The position numbers and the translations under genes were made by a program. Source: Bacteroidales bacterium (lineage in GTDB: Bacteria > Bacteroidota > Bacteroidia > Bacteroidales > UBA932). From it: a stretch of 57,178 nt of DNA. Below are positions 1 to 7,606 of the stretch, piece by piece (within the stretch, counting starts at the first letter, position 1; each line of letters opens with the position of its first letter). The notes beneath the pieces are model-generated. The model worked only from the letters and a program-made list of their open reading frames with translations, was not told the DNA's origin and did not search any database. The stretch covers positions 1 through 57,178 of the forward strand of contig JAFSVL010000031.1 in NCBI GenBank assembly GCA_017445015.1, given 5' to 3'.

Positions 1-123
1 ATTGCGGAGTTCATCTCTTGCGATCCGTTCGAGTTAACTGAAAACGTAATAAACAACAATCATCAAATCAAAGCAGTGAAGATGGCTTTCGACCGGCTAG
101 ACCTCGCCGCAGCGGCGGCCTAA
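1..123 (+). CDS. C-terminal fragment of an unidentified protein, cut by the window edge
   Basis: Frame 1 is open from the first base to a TAA at 121-123, giving about 40 residues that include the stretch CDPFELTENVINNN and a tail of alanines. It has no start in the window, so it is either the 3' end of a gene entering from the left or a chance open frame. I do not recognise the family. The 158 bases between its stop and the convergent KAP gene (124-281) show no gene, and no strong hairpin with a T-run. Confidence 0.4.
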   Translation: MAEFISCDPFELTENVINNNHQIKAVKMAFDRLDLAAAAA

Positions 124-281
124 ATCACTTGCGAAACTTGAATTAATAATGCAATTCTTTTGTCGTAATCTATCCGTTTCTGACAGTTGAGCTGAAGCTG
201 TATGGCTGGCCGCAGGTACCTGTCGTTAAATAAAAGCCCGAGGCTGCGCGTAATGACTTGTTGGCTCTGTGTCGCAAACAA

Positions 282-3200
282 TTATTTCTTTCCTATAAAA
301 TTATCAATCAAACCTTTCTTTTTAATTGAGGCAGATAGTTTGGTCGTCAAAGTTGCAACATGAGCTTTGGTTTCATCACTTACGTTTCCGCTATCTTTAA
401 CACCATCAAGTTCGCTCACTAATGACTTGAGCACCTGCTGATTTTCTGTCTCAAGGTGATTAAGTATTGTCACCACTTGTTTAATATCTATTTCGTGATT
501 AATCTTGTCTTTCATGAGACGCACCACTTCCTTCATCTGAATGGCATTACCCTGCTGTAACACAAGAATCAAGAAGTCTGTATTATCCTTATAGACTTCA
601 GCGTTGTCTTTATTGAACGTAGAAACTGCATATCTGGAAATGGAAGGAGGCAGGCTGTTTATTGTCTCACTATCTAGTGAGGCAACATATTCTGCCATCA
701 TATTTTTGATTTGTGTATCGTTTACTAACTTGCCCAACAGATTTTCTACTCCATTTTTATCAGCATTGTCAACCAATGTTTGAATCTTTTCCTTAACGGT
801 ATCTTCATTAGGGATCAAGGTCCCATCAACCTGACGGCTCATAATAATCTCCAACACATTCAAGTCATTCACAGAGTTAAAGTCATCAGCCTTAATAAGA
901 GTACCAGCAAGAGGTGCTATTGAAATGCCCAAAGAATGAATCTTCAACGCGCCTTCAATCACTGTTTTCTTACATATTGGATAGAGTTTACTAATCGCAC
1001 CGTTAATACCAACGATACCACCAGTAATACGCATTACCTCGTAGCAGAAACCAGTAACAACCTTTGCTTCCTCGGCATCTAATTCATCAAGAATAGATTT
1101 CTTACTATCATGTTGGGGTTGGCTGGGCCATGACGGATGCGGAATGCCCCTTGCATTGATCACTACACCATAAATATCATTCAACTCGTTACCTCTAGAC
1201 TTAGTGGGTAAAGCATCAAATATTACCTGCAAATGGTTAATAAGCGTTAAATATTCACTCTTACCTTTTCCCCGTGTGTTGCCAAACAATTCTATGAACT
1301 TAGCAAACAATGTGGTGAAGGATTCGCGGGACAGCTCTTCATTATTCTTAATGCACCAGATAATATCTTCTATTCTTGCTTCGTCATCAGTTGCGCTTAA
1401 ACCATTTATCTGACTTGTAACAAACGAATCACCGAAAAGGATTTTCTTTTGAATATCAGTATATTCTATGTCTTTGTCAATTTGCTTATCATCATAATAG
1501 TTTTCAACAACCTTTGCAATATCTTTGCAATCCTGATCTGATGAGAGGTTTACATAATAGGCTTTCAATATATTTTCAAAGTTTTCATCTGCTTGTGCTT
1601 TCTCACCATTTAAGTAGCCAACCACCGCATTACGTAAAGACGGTATGCCAGCTTTATTCATTTTCGAAGCCATCTGGCAAAGTGCTTCAGGTTGTTCAGT
1701 TTCAGGGATCGCGTTTTGATAGAAACCGGATAATGTCGTATCTATTGCACTGAACTTAGATGCGTCGAAAACTCCTGCCATATATAATCTACTTAGGAAA
1801 TCTATCCATTGTGTAGTTTGACTAGTCGCCCCGTATTTAACCTCAGTACTCAATGATTCAATAGCATAATCCACCAAAGTAGTTTTCTTGTTATCATTGG
1901 CGTTAGCAAATTCAATTACCTTAGTAACATCATAAGAGCGAACTGACTTTTGCATATCTGCAGGCAAGTCACTGAAAATTGACGCAGTATTAGTGAATAT
2001 GCGACCTAGGTCTTCAATAGGAACTTTTTTCAAAGCATAGCCAGCTATACGCATAAATCCCTTCAGGTCATCTTTTTCACCATTGCTTTCTCCATTAGAA
2101 TCAAAATGCTTCGCCAAATTTAAGTCCTTTGTCGCACGCTTATAGAAATCAGGGTAAACTTCCTGTAGTATTAGAGCCACACTGATTGCGGTCTCATATT
2201 TTGAAACAAATTCTTGGTCATATAATGCCAAGTCACTGCTCAGGTTATTTAGCAACTGAATAATCCGTCTTGGATTGTCGGCAAACTCCTTAGCCACTAT
2301 TGATAAGGTTTCATTAGAGTAACCAAGATTGTTCTCACGGTTAATCTCATGAGCGAAATGGTGCAGTTCAGTTTCTTGATGTGGTTTGATACGGAGTGTT
2401 ACGTTGAAGAACTTTCGAAGGAATTCTTCTTTCTCCTTATCAATGTCATAATTCTTTTGATCCAACTTACGGAAGAGATGTTTTTTTAGAGCCTCATCAT
2501 CCACAGGGACGACAAAGACTAAATTGTATTCCTCATTACTAAGAAAGGTCTTGATGTCGGTAAGCAATTGGTAAGCCATATCACTGGGACAGCGGTCTAT
2601 GTTATCTATAACTATGACCAACTTTTCAAGTCCCTTAACAGAAACCTCACCAACCTCCACATAATCCTTGATATCCTCCCATTTCTTTTTGAACCAACTT
2701 GTGTCTTTAAGGCACTTGCTCATCATTTGTTTGAAGCATTCTTCAAATTGTTCAGGAGCAAATAAGGCTGGCTTAGTGTACGAAATCTTGAGGTCATAGA
2801 AACAGCCGTTAAGTAGCGCTACTAGAAAAGTCCCCAGTGTTCCAATAGTTGGAAAAGCAACTTGCCATTCTAGTTTAACTCCAGGTACTATGAATAGAAT
2901 GATGCTCAAGATAATTAAAACGCCGTCAGCAATAGCTAGTCCTTTAGCACTTAGTTTTGTCTTAGGTTCGGTTTCCGCAATTTCAGACTGATAGAAGCGA
3001 CTCATCTCCTCTGTCTGCCGCATATTTAATTCTTGCTGTACTTTTAACAAGAACATCCTACGGAAAGAATCGTTGGCATATTTCCATGCATCGTAAGTAA
3101 TAAACTTAACCTTGACTTTATGTGCAGTTTCAATTTTGTTTTGTGCCGTACGGATAATCGATGACTTCCCCGTACCCCAACCACCAAACACTCCGATAGT

Positions 3201-3323
3201 GAAAACCTTGTTCTTCGGTGTATTATCTATTACCTCGACAAGATTCTCGGCATATACGCTTGTCTTTAGCAAGTCATTCGCTGAATCAAGTATTCGCTCT
3301 TTGTCTTGTATAAATACCTTCAT
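282..3323 (-). CDS. KAP-family P-loop NTPase with two membrane segments
   Basis: The 1013-residue protein carries a Walker A loop (GGWGTGKSS, about residues 47-55), two hydrophobic helices around 127-148 and 155-174 inserted inside the ATPase domain, and a Walker B region (VIVIDNIDR, about 237-246). A P-loop domain interrupted by membrane helices is the hallmark of KAP NTPases, which are predicted to act at the inner face of the cytoplasmic membrane; several bacterial members are linked to phage defence. The long C-terminal part (about 400-1013) looks helical and I recognise no domain in it. I chose the ATG at 3323; a TTG two codons upstream is possible. Codon use is much AT-richer than in the core genes, which suggests horizontal acquisition. 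No partner nuclease is visible next to it. Confidence 0.85.
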   Translation of the reverse strand: MKVFIQDKERILDSANDLLKTSVYAENLVEVIDNTPKNKVFTIGVFGGWGTGKSSIIRTAQNKIETAHKVKVKFITYDAWKYANDSFRRMFLLKVQQELNMRQTEEMSRFYQSEIAETEPKTKLSAKGLAIADGVLIILSIILFIVPGVKLEWQVAFPTIGTLGTFLVALLNGCFYDLKISYTKPALFAPEQFEECFKQMMSKCLKDTSWFKKKWEDIKDYVEVGEVSVKGLEKLVIVIDNIDRCPSDMAYQLLTDIKTFLSNEEYNLVFVVPVDDEALKKHLFRKLDQKNYDIDKEKEEFLRKFFNVTLRIKPHQETELHHFAHEINRENNLGYSNETLSIVAKEFADNPRRIIQLLNNLSSDLALYDQEFVSKYETAISVALILQEVYPDFYKRATKDLNLAKHFDSNGESNGEKDDLKGFMRIAGYALKKVPIEDLGRIFTNTASIFSDLPADMQKSVRSYDVTKVIEFANANDNKKTTLVDYAIESLSTEVKYGATSQTTQWIDFLSRLYMAGVFDASKFSAIDTTLSGFYQNAIPETEQPEALCQMASKMNKAGIPSLRNAVVGYLNGEKAQADENFENILKAYYVNLSSDQDCKDIAKVVENYYDDKQIDKDIEYTDIQKKILFGDSFVTSQINGLSATDDEARIEDIIWCIKNNEELSRESFTTLFAKFIELFGNTRGKGKSEYLTLINHLQVIFDALPTKSRGNELNDIYGVVINARGIPHPSWPSQPQHDSKKSILDELDAEEAKVVTGFCYEVMRITGGIVGINGAISKLYPICKKTVIEGALKIHSLGISIAPLAGTLIKADDFNSVNDLNVLEIIMSRQVDGTLIPNEDTVKEKIQTLVDNADKNGVENLLGKLVNDTQIKNMMAEYVASLDSETINSLPPSISRYAVSTFNKDNAEVYKDNTDFLILVLQQGNAIQMKEVVRLMKDKINHEIDIKQVVTILNHLETENQQVLKSLVSELDGVKDSGNVSDETKAHVATLTTKLSASIKKKGLIDNFIGKK

Positions 3324-3358
3324 ATGCAATTTTTACAATCAGTGAAATTTATTCCCAC

Positions 3359-3376
3359 GTTCGCCTTCAGGCGAAC
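3359..3376. promoter_or_regulatory. 18-bp palindrome between two minus-strand accessory genes
   Basis: Two perfect 8-bp arms (GTTCGCCT and AGGCGAAC) are separated by two bases, 36 bp upstream of the KAP start. On the plus strand it is followed by only four T residues, and on the minus strand by no T-run. It could be an operator for the KAP gene or a weak terminator of the gene before it. The role is inferred from position only. Confidence 0.4.
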
Positions 3377-3451
3377 TTTTGAGTAAAGAATAGGCCCTTG
3401 GATATTGGTAGTTTTATATACCCGTCTCGCTGTTGGCTAACAATTTTCTCA

Positions 3452-4027
3452 TCACAATTTGCAATCAATGAGGCCGTAGGGTATTTCGTGAAAAATCTCC
3501 AACTCTTTTATCTTTCCTGTTGAGCGGACGCTCAAAATAATTATCCTATCAGCAATTCGAAATGTGAATACATAATAGTTGTGGGGATGATCGACAAATT
3601 CACCCTTGTTGTTATGTACCATCCCTGAAATATCGATGAGCCGGATTGTATGCATATCCAGCATATCGAACGATTCATCTGCACCAAATTTGGACGCAAG
3701 ATAATCGATTGCCAACAGGCCGGCAGCGTCCTGATCAAGTGATACCAGCAAATCTTTCTCAATATATCCTTTCAACTTTTCGATAAGCCACTTCCACCCG
3801 TCAATGCTCCTTTTGATGATTCCTGGAACTTGAACGAGCGTCCAAGAGACGCCGGCGAATGTGGTAAGCAGGACTATCCAATCTGCACCAGGACCGATGT
3901 TGACATATTCTACTTCATCGGCATCATTCAGGCCGTATGCTTGATTGATTATTTCCCTTTCATTTGTGGATGAGCCGGAAATCTCATCGTCATAAAAGCC
4001 CTCGGGTATGTTAAGCAAGATTTGCAT
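3452..4027 (-). CDS. Hypothetical protein, 191 residues, one possible membrane segment
   Basis: I do not recognise this protein. It has an acidic N-terminus, a short hydrophobic stretch near residues 50-65 (IVLLTTFAGVSWTLV), a basic amphipathic stretch after it, and a beta-rich C-terminal half with the stretch NYYVFTFRIADRIIILSV. It lies 17 bp downstream of another unknown gene on the same strand and 128 bp upstream of the KAP NTPase, so the three may be read together. Base composition is lower in GC than in the core genes. A role linked to the KAP protein is possible but rests only on proximity. Confidence 0.6.
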   Translation of the reverse strand: MQILLNIPEGFYDDEISGSSTNEREIINQAYGLNDADEVEYVNIGPGADWIVLLTTFAGVSWTLVQVPGIIKRSIDGWKWLIEKLKGYIEKDLLVSLDQDAAGLLAIDYLASKFGADESFDMLDMHTIRLIDISGMVHNNKGEFVDHPHNYYVFTFRIADRIIILSVRSTGKIKELEIFHEIPYGLIDCKL

Positions 4028-4044
4028 TTATCAAATGGATTTCA

Positions 4045-4392
4045 TCAACAACTCAACCATCCAAGATACCGCAGCGTCTCAGCAACCCTTACCTCAACCT
4101 CCTTCAAGCGAATCTTCTCCAATCGGGCCATTTCATCTTTCTCTTCATCCGACACCGGCAGGCTCCGTATCTGTAATTCCTTGCACGACTCAGCAAACTC
4201 AACAGCCTTATGCAAAGACTCCAATGACACCTTTCCATGGCAATTCTCCGCAAGTTTAATCTCCCGCATAAACTCATCCAGTCCCGGATACTGCAGCGCC
4301 GCCTTCATCCATAAGAACAACCTCCGCTGCTCCCCCTCTGCCGTCTCCAAGCACTTATCCAATGCCGTTAATATCCGTTGTTCTATGGTCAT
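4045..4392 (-). CDS. Hypothetical protein, 115 residues, mostly helical
   Basis: This small, charged, helix-rich protein (with stretches such as ILTALDKCLETAEGEQRR and DEEKDEMARLEKIRLKEVEV) has no signal peptide or membrane segment and matches no family I know. It starts at the ATG at 4392 and ends 17 bp before the next minus-strand gene, so the two are probably cotranscribed. No clear TAnnTTTG box is seen just upstream on the minus strand; the region upstream is instead occupied by a plus-strand promoter facing away. Confidence 0.55.
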   Translation of the reverse strand: MTIEQRILTALDKCLETAEGEQRRLFLWMKAALQYPGLDEFMREIKLAENCHGKVSLESLHKAVEFAESCKELQIRSLPVSDEEKDEMARLEKIRLKEVEVRVAETLRYLGWLSC

Positions 4393-4427
4393 TATTATTC
4401 GTGTCCCAAAAAATTCACAAAAGCCTC

Positions 4428-4457
4428 TTGCCGAATCAGTTTTTTGTCTTACATTTG
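4428..4457 (+). promoter_or_regulatory. Bacteroidetes-type promoter of a small-RNA candidate
   Basis: A TTG at 4428-4430 and a TACATTTG at 4450-4457 match the -33 and -7 elements of the Bacteroidetes primary sigma factor in both sequence and spacing. No plausible protein gene follows within the transcript that ends at the terminator 80 bp downstream, so the promoter probably drives a non-coding RNA. Confidence 0.6.
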
Positions 4458-4461
4458 CAGT

Positions 4462-4544
4462 AGGAAAGCGTAGGGGCCCTTGAGAAAGGCCGAAAACTTT
4501 ACATAGAGCATTTATCCCGCAAGGGTGAATGCTCTACTTTTTTT
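4462..4544 (+). ncRNA. Candidate small RNA of about 83 nt
   Basis: The predicted start lies about five bases after the TACATTTG box and the end is a strong intrinsic terminator. Between them is a G- and A-rich stretch without a convincing reading frame. The terminator stem is 4504-4518 with 4523-4536, closed by a GCAA tetraloop and followed by seven T residues. The complete promoter-to-terminator unit in a gene-free stretch is the evidence. No known RNA family is recognised. A leader or attenuator for something downstream is the alternative. Confidence 0.5.
4504..4544 (+). terminator. Strong intrinsic terminator with GCAA tetraloop
   Basis: Nine perfect outer pairs (TAGAGCATT with AATGCTCTA) continue into an inner CCC/GGG helix capped by GCAA. 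The tail holds T residues at 4538-4544. It ends the small-RNA candidate. Confidence 0.75.
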
Positions 4545-4772
4545 CTCGGATGCGTACTCCCAGAGGTAATGGTCCTCAAACTAATCCAATGGTTCTTTTG
4601 CATCAACACCATCCTACAATTTCCTACTATGGTTCATATATCAACCAAGATGTCCTTCGACCTCAGGCTTGAATCCAAGCGGGTCCGGGAATCATCCGGA
4701 ATCATCTCAAAGGTTCTGAGAGTTGTGAAAGAAACCATCAGAACCCGTTATCGGAAGGTAACGTAGTTCTAT

Positions 4773-4796
4773 CGCGGAATTATCCGCGCCCTTTTT
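4773..4796 (+). terminator. Short hairpin plus T5
   Basis: The arms CGCGGA (4773-4778) and TCCGCG (4783-4788) enclose ATTA; the tail has five T residues at 4792-4796. Moderate strength. Confidence 0.5.
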
Positions 4797-4816
4797 CTAT
4801 TTACCCATCCGGACTG

Positions 4817-4850
4817 GAGGCACCTACCATTGGGGGTGCCTCTTTTGTTT
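4817..4850 (+). terminator. Intrinsic terminator, 8-bp stem with T-rich tail
   Basis: GAGGCACC (4817-4824) pairs with GGTGCCTC (4835-4842), followed by TTTTGTTT. On the opposite strand no T-run follows, so it does not look like the terminator of the minus-strand dehydratase gene. Confidence 0.65.
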
Positions 4851-4933
4851 GCCGTAATACTCCTTATACCACTCGGCTAACATTCTTAACCTTTCAATCT
4901 CCATTTTTGGGACTCACTGCGCCCAAAATCGCT

Positions 4934-6142
4934 TTACATCTTCTGATCCAGATTCTTCCCTTTCTCCTCGTGCTCGAAGTTGGGGATGAACTCCTTGATG
5001 GCCTCGACGACTTCCGCTTTGGTGAAATCGTCTTTTGCGAAGATTCCTTCCAGTTTCCGGAAGAAGGTATCGACTTCGGCCATATTGTGACGGCTTGTCT
5101 GCTCTACTACGCCCAAGGCCTGGAAGCGCTGCATGTCAATCTTCTCGCCCGGAACATAAAATTCCTCGTAAGCCTTTTCGCCCGTCGTGTCGCTTTTGAA
5201 ATAGACGACGGGATAGGTTTCGCTGTCAAAGCCCATGCAGGCGGCGTACCGTTTTGCCTCGGCGTCGCTGGGGCACTCTTTTTTGGTGAAGCCCTCGGCC
5301 TTTACGAAGTCATCGCAGATGCGGCTGAAGGTGAGCATCTGGTCTTCGCCCAGTTTGGGGAAGAATACCTCGCCGCCCCTGCCGAGGATGCACGCAAGCA
5401 TGCATATCTGCCCGCTTTCTTCCGGCGATACGAAATAGCGCTTTACGTCGCTCGGCGCTGCCAGCGGCTGCTTTTTCTGCAGGCGATGAAGCCAGCCGTC
5501 GGGAAGCGAGCCGTTGCTGAAGGCTACGTTGGCAAAACGGGCGGTGGTGACCTTGAAGTACTTGTTGTACGCCATTACCAGGTCTTCCATGATGCGCTTG
5601 CTCGCGCCCATGATGTTTACGGGGTTGGCCGCCTTGTCCGTGGAAACGCAGAAGAAGTGTTTGGGCGGATATACCGTTAGGAGGTCCATCAGTTTCCGGG
5701 CCTTGATGTCGTTGTTCTCGATGAGCGCCTGTACGCTGTAGCGGTCCTTTTCGCTGCGGACGTGCTTGTGTGCGCTGAAGTTGGCGACGATGTCGAAGCC
5801 CTTCTCCTCGCGGAAGATGCGTTCGAAGATGGGGTCGGCAAAGTTGAGGGTGTAGCAGCGGAACTCGTCGGGGACGAACAGACCTTCCGTGCTGCGCACG
5901 TCGCGTACGAGTTCAGCCAGGCCGTTCTCGTTGAGGTCGACGACCACTACTGAGGCCGGTTCAAAGCGCAGGACGGCTTTGATGAAGCTGCTGCCTATGG
6001 ACCCCGCGCCGCCTATGACGCAGACCTTCCTGCCTTTTATCTCTTGGGTGAGTTGTTCTTTGTTCGCTTCTATATCGGGCGCGAACATGCTGGCCTCGCG
6101 GAAGGTCACGCTGTCGGATATGAATTTTGATAGGTTGAACAT
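4934..6142 (-). CDS. UDP-N-acetylglucosamine 4,6-dehydratase-family protein (CapD/FlaA1-like SDR)
   Basis: The 402-residue protein is an extended short-chain dehydrogenase. It has an NAD-binding glycine loop GGAGSIGS (about residues 44-51) and the active-site stretch STDKAANPVNIMGASK (167-182), in which the usual YxxxK tyrosine is replaced by methionine, as in nucleotide-sugar 4,6-dehydratases of the FlaA1/PglF group. It should convert UDP-GlcNAc to a 4-keto-6-deoxy sugar for surface glycans. The ATG at 6142 is preferred because it follows a leader that is duplicated at 7231-7594 with the same first four codons; a TTG 12 codons upstream is possible. Its GC content matches the core genome although its neighbours on both sides are AT-richer. 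Confidence 0.85.
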   Translation of the reverse strand: MFNLSKFISDSVTFREASMFAPDIEANKEQLTQEIKGRKVCVIGGAGSIGSSFIKAVLRFEPASVVVVDLNENGLAELVRDVRSTEGLFVPDEFRCYTLNFADPIFERIFREEKGFDIVANFSAHKHVRSEKDRYSVQALIENNDIKARKLMDLLTVYPPKHFFCVSTDKAANPVNIMGASKRIMEDLVMAYNKYFKVTTARFANVAFSNGSLPDGWLHRLQKKQPLAAPSDVKRYFVSPEESGQICMLACILGRGGEVFFPKLGEDQMLTFSRICDDFVKAEGFTKKECPSDAEAKRYAACMGFDSETYPVVYFKSDTTGEKAYEEFYVPGEKIDMQRFQALGVVEQTSRHNMAEVDTFFRKLEGIFAKDDFTKAEVVEAIKEFIPNFEHEEKGKNLDQKM

Positions 6143-6390
6143 AAGTGGTTTTACCTTATTTCTTTTCTTATACCTCAACGATTCTCAGCCTTGATAATAT
6201 GGAATCGTGAATCATACTTACAAAAGTATAGTTGGTCTTTGGATGCAAAGGTAGTTAATGCCGGGTAGTTCTAATAGTCGTGGTTTGTCGGATGATTACG
6301 TGAATAAACCAAGTGCTTTTTGAATTTATTTTATTGACCGTCAATTATTTCAGGCTAAAGCAGGGATGACTAAGTATATGACAAAAATTT
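6131..6390 (-). repeat. Leader/promoter repeat, copy 1 (upstream of the dehydratase)
   Basis: This stretch holds the promoter, the roughly 100-nt leader and the first codons of the dehydratase. It aligns over most of its length with 7231-7594, in the same orientation. Shared blocks include the end of the leader with ATGTTCAA, the GAATCGTGAATCAT block, the TACCTTTG box region and the distal CATGACAAAA-like block. Copy 1 has about 50 extra bases near 6325-6372. The repeats flank the Abi-alpha gene exactly. Confidence 0.8.
6246..6253 (-). promoter_or_regulatory. -7 box of the dehydratase promoter
   Basis: TACCTTTG on the minus strand, conserved as TACTTTTG in the second leader copy (7500-7507), gives a start near 6242 and a leader of about 100 nt. 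A second TACTTTTG at 6221-6228 exists only in this copy. No good TTTG -33 element is seen. Confidence 0.6.
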
Positions 6391-6418
6391 GAATAGATCG
6401 ATTAGGTAGCAGTTGGTA

Positions 6419-7216
6419 CTAAGATTCTGAAAAGACATTATCTACCTCTATCTTCTCATTATCAGCATTCTGATCACGGTGGATCAGTTGCTCGCCCCAG
6501 AACTCTACCGGCGAGATACCTGTCGAATGAGTCCTGAAATAAAGATTCAGGGCAAGCAGGCTTGGGGTGATGTCTGCATCCAACTGATTATCATCTGCAT
6601 AAAAGCCGCCACCTCCTCCGAATGAATCGCCATGGGGCAGTAATTCTATCGAGCGCATGTGGTCCAACTCACTATCCAACCGGTAAATATCGTTAGTTCC
6701 TGTTATCGTCACCAGGGTATCAAAGGGCACGTTCAAGGTCTCGGCCACTATCAGTTTATTTGGGTACAAGTACTTCTTGCTATTATTGCAGGCATAGTCT
6801 AATATTCTAGCTTCAACTGCACTCATACGGCGTAGCAAGTCTACGAAGTTCATATTGCTATCGTCTCGGCCATCGGGTGTACATGACGAAACGAAGAGTC
6901 CTGCCCACAAATCCTGCAATTCATCATTATCAACTGTAGAGCATTCTTCCATAATCGAAAGACCCACACGCGCATTGGCTGTCAGATTCAGTTGTGCTCC
7001 ATCAAAATCTATCTTCCCTTTTGCCTTCTCCAGTACCCGTAAGATGTTATTCAATCGCCAACGGCGCACTTTATCCTCGAACAAATACCCCAACTCCTGC
7101 AGGCCTGGTTTGAAAACCATGTTAAGGAACGAGGATATTCCCGTTATTGTAGCCTTGGTTACCTCAAGTCCCATCTGTCCTATTGGCTCAATCCCAAATA
7201 CATCTTTTATTTCCAT
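6419..7216 (-). CDS. Abi-alpha (DUF4393-type) abortive-infection-like protein
   Basis: The 265-residue protein resembles the Abi-alpha family. Its N-terminal third has the pattern of a membrane-proximal helix followed by KPGLQELGYLFEDKVRRWR, and the middle carries ELQDLWAGLFVSS, close to the family's conserved 'ddELqdmWA.Ll' block. Proteins of this family are associated with phage abortive infection; the mechanism is not established. The ATG at 7216 lies inside an 11-residue reading frame that begins at the duplicated leader's own ATG (7242), so its translation may be coupled to that of the mini-frame. The gene sits precisely between two direct copies of the dehydratase leader and is AT-richer than core genes. 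Confidence 0.75.
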   Translation of the reverse strand: MEIKDVFGIEPIGQMGLEVTKATITGISSFLNMVFKPGLQELGYLFEDKVRRWRLNNILRVLEKAKGKIDFDGAQLNLTANARVGLSIMEECSTVDNDELQDLWAGLFVSSCTPDGRDDSNMNFVDLLRRMSAVEARILDYACNNSKKYLYPNKLIVAETLNVPFDTLVTITGTNDIYRLDSELDHMRSIELLPHGDSFGGGGGFYADDNQLDADITPSLLALNLYFRTHSTGISPVEFWGEQLIHRDQNADNEKIEVDNVFSES

Positions 7217-7242
7217 CTTCCAATTGTTCGTAGATTGAACAT
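7207..7242 (-). CDS. 11-residue leader peptide, remnant of the dehydratase N-terminus
   Basis: The duplicated leader keeps the ATG and reads MFNL, the same first four residues as the dehydratase, then diverges (RTIGRWK) and stops inside the Abi-alpha gene. It is probably a by-product of the duplication. Because its stop lies downstream of the Abi-alpha start codon, it could couple translation of that gene. Confidence 0.4.
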   Translation of the reverse strand: MFNLRTIGRWK

Positions 7243-7594
7243 AAATGGTTTTACCTTATTCTTTTCTTATACCTCAACGATTCTCAGCCTTGATCGTATG
7301 GAATCGTGAATCATGCGTACAAAAGCTTGGTTGACCCCCCAACTTCCTTCTGCGCAGATTTGCATTTCGTGCCATGGAAACTCCAGGGATTAACCCCAAG
7401 CTCCGACTGGCGCTGCTTGTAACTGACCTTGTTCTCGTCGTAGTGGGTAATTAACTGGGGGACACTTTCATTTGTTATCATAGCCAAGAGTCTTTGATGC
7501 AAAAGTAGTCAATGCCGGGAAGTCTTAAGAGATGTGGTTTTCGGATGATGACGTAAATAAATCAAGTACTTTTTTTTAGTACATGACAAAATTA
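7231..7594 (-). repeat. Leader/promoter repeat, copy 2 (upstream of the Abi-alpha gene)
   Basis: This is a direct copy of 6131-6390 interrupted by an insert at 7332-7464. It fills the gap between the Abi-alpha start and the RloB stop (7607), so this gene-free stretch is fully explained by the repeat and the insert. The -7 box TACTTTTG lies at 7500-7507. Confidence 0.8.
7332..7464. mobile_element. 133-bp insert with imperfect inverted-repeat ends (miniature element or IS remnant)
   Basis: The insert begins TGACCCCCCAACTT and ends, read inward from the other side, TGTCCCCCAGTTA, so the ends form an imperfect inverted repeat with the TG...CA termini common in insertion sequences. It separates blocks that are contiguous in leader copy 1. 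No transposase is encoded, and I see no clear target-site duplication. A small open frame through it (7311-7502, minus) has no recognisable product. Confidence 0.5.
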
Positions 7595-7606
7595 TCATTA
7601 TAGACT

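Larger units (their letters stand above)
4545..4933. other. Gene-free stretch with two further plus-strand terminators
   Basis: No convincing gene is seen. A 65-codon open frame (4569-4766, plus) lacks a recognisable start signal or protein family. Two hairpins with T-rich tails lie at 4773-4796 and 4817-4850, both pointing rightward, although no rightward gene precedes them. They may end read-through from the small-RNA promoter or mark a second small transcript. Confidence 0.5.

Noticed and set aside
4569-4766. 65-codon open frame on the plus strand
   Set aside because: No promoter, ribosome-binding signal or recognisable sequence supports it; its basic C-terminal half is not enough.
7311-7502. 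63-codon open frame through the 133-bp insert
   Set aside because: It spans the borders of the insert and the leader repeat, so it arose by the insertion, and no family is recognised.
6131-7594. Tandem duplication of the dehydratase gene
   Set aside because: Only the leader and four codons are duplicated; the following gene is an unrelated Abi-alpha protein.
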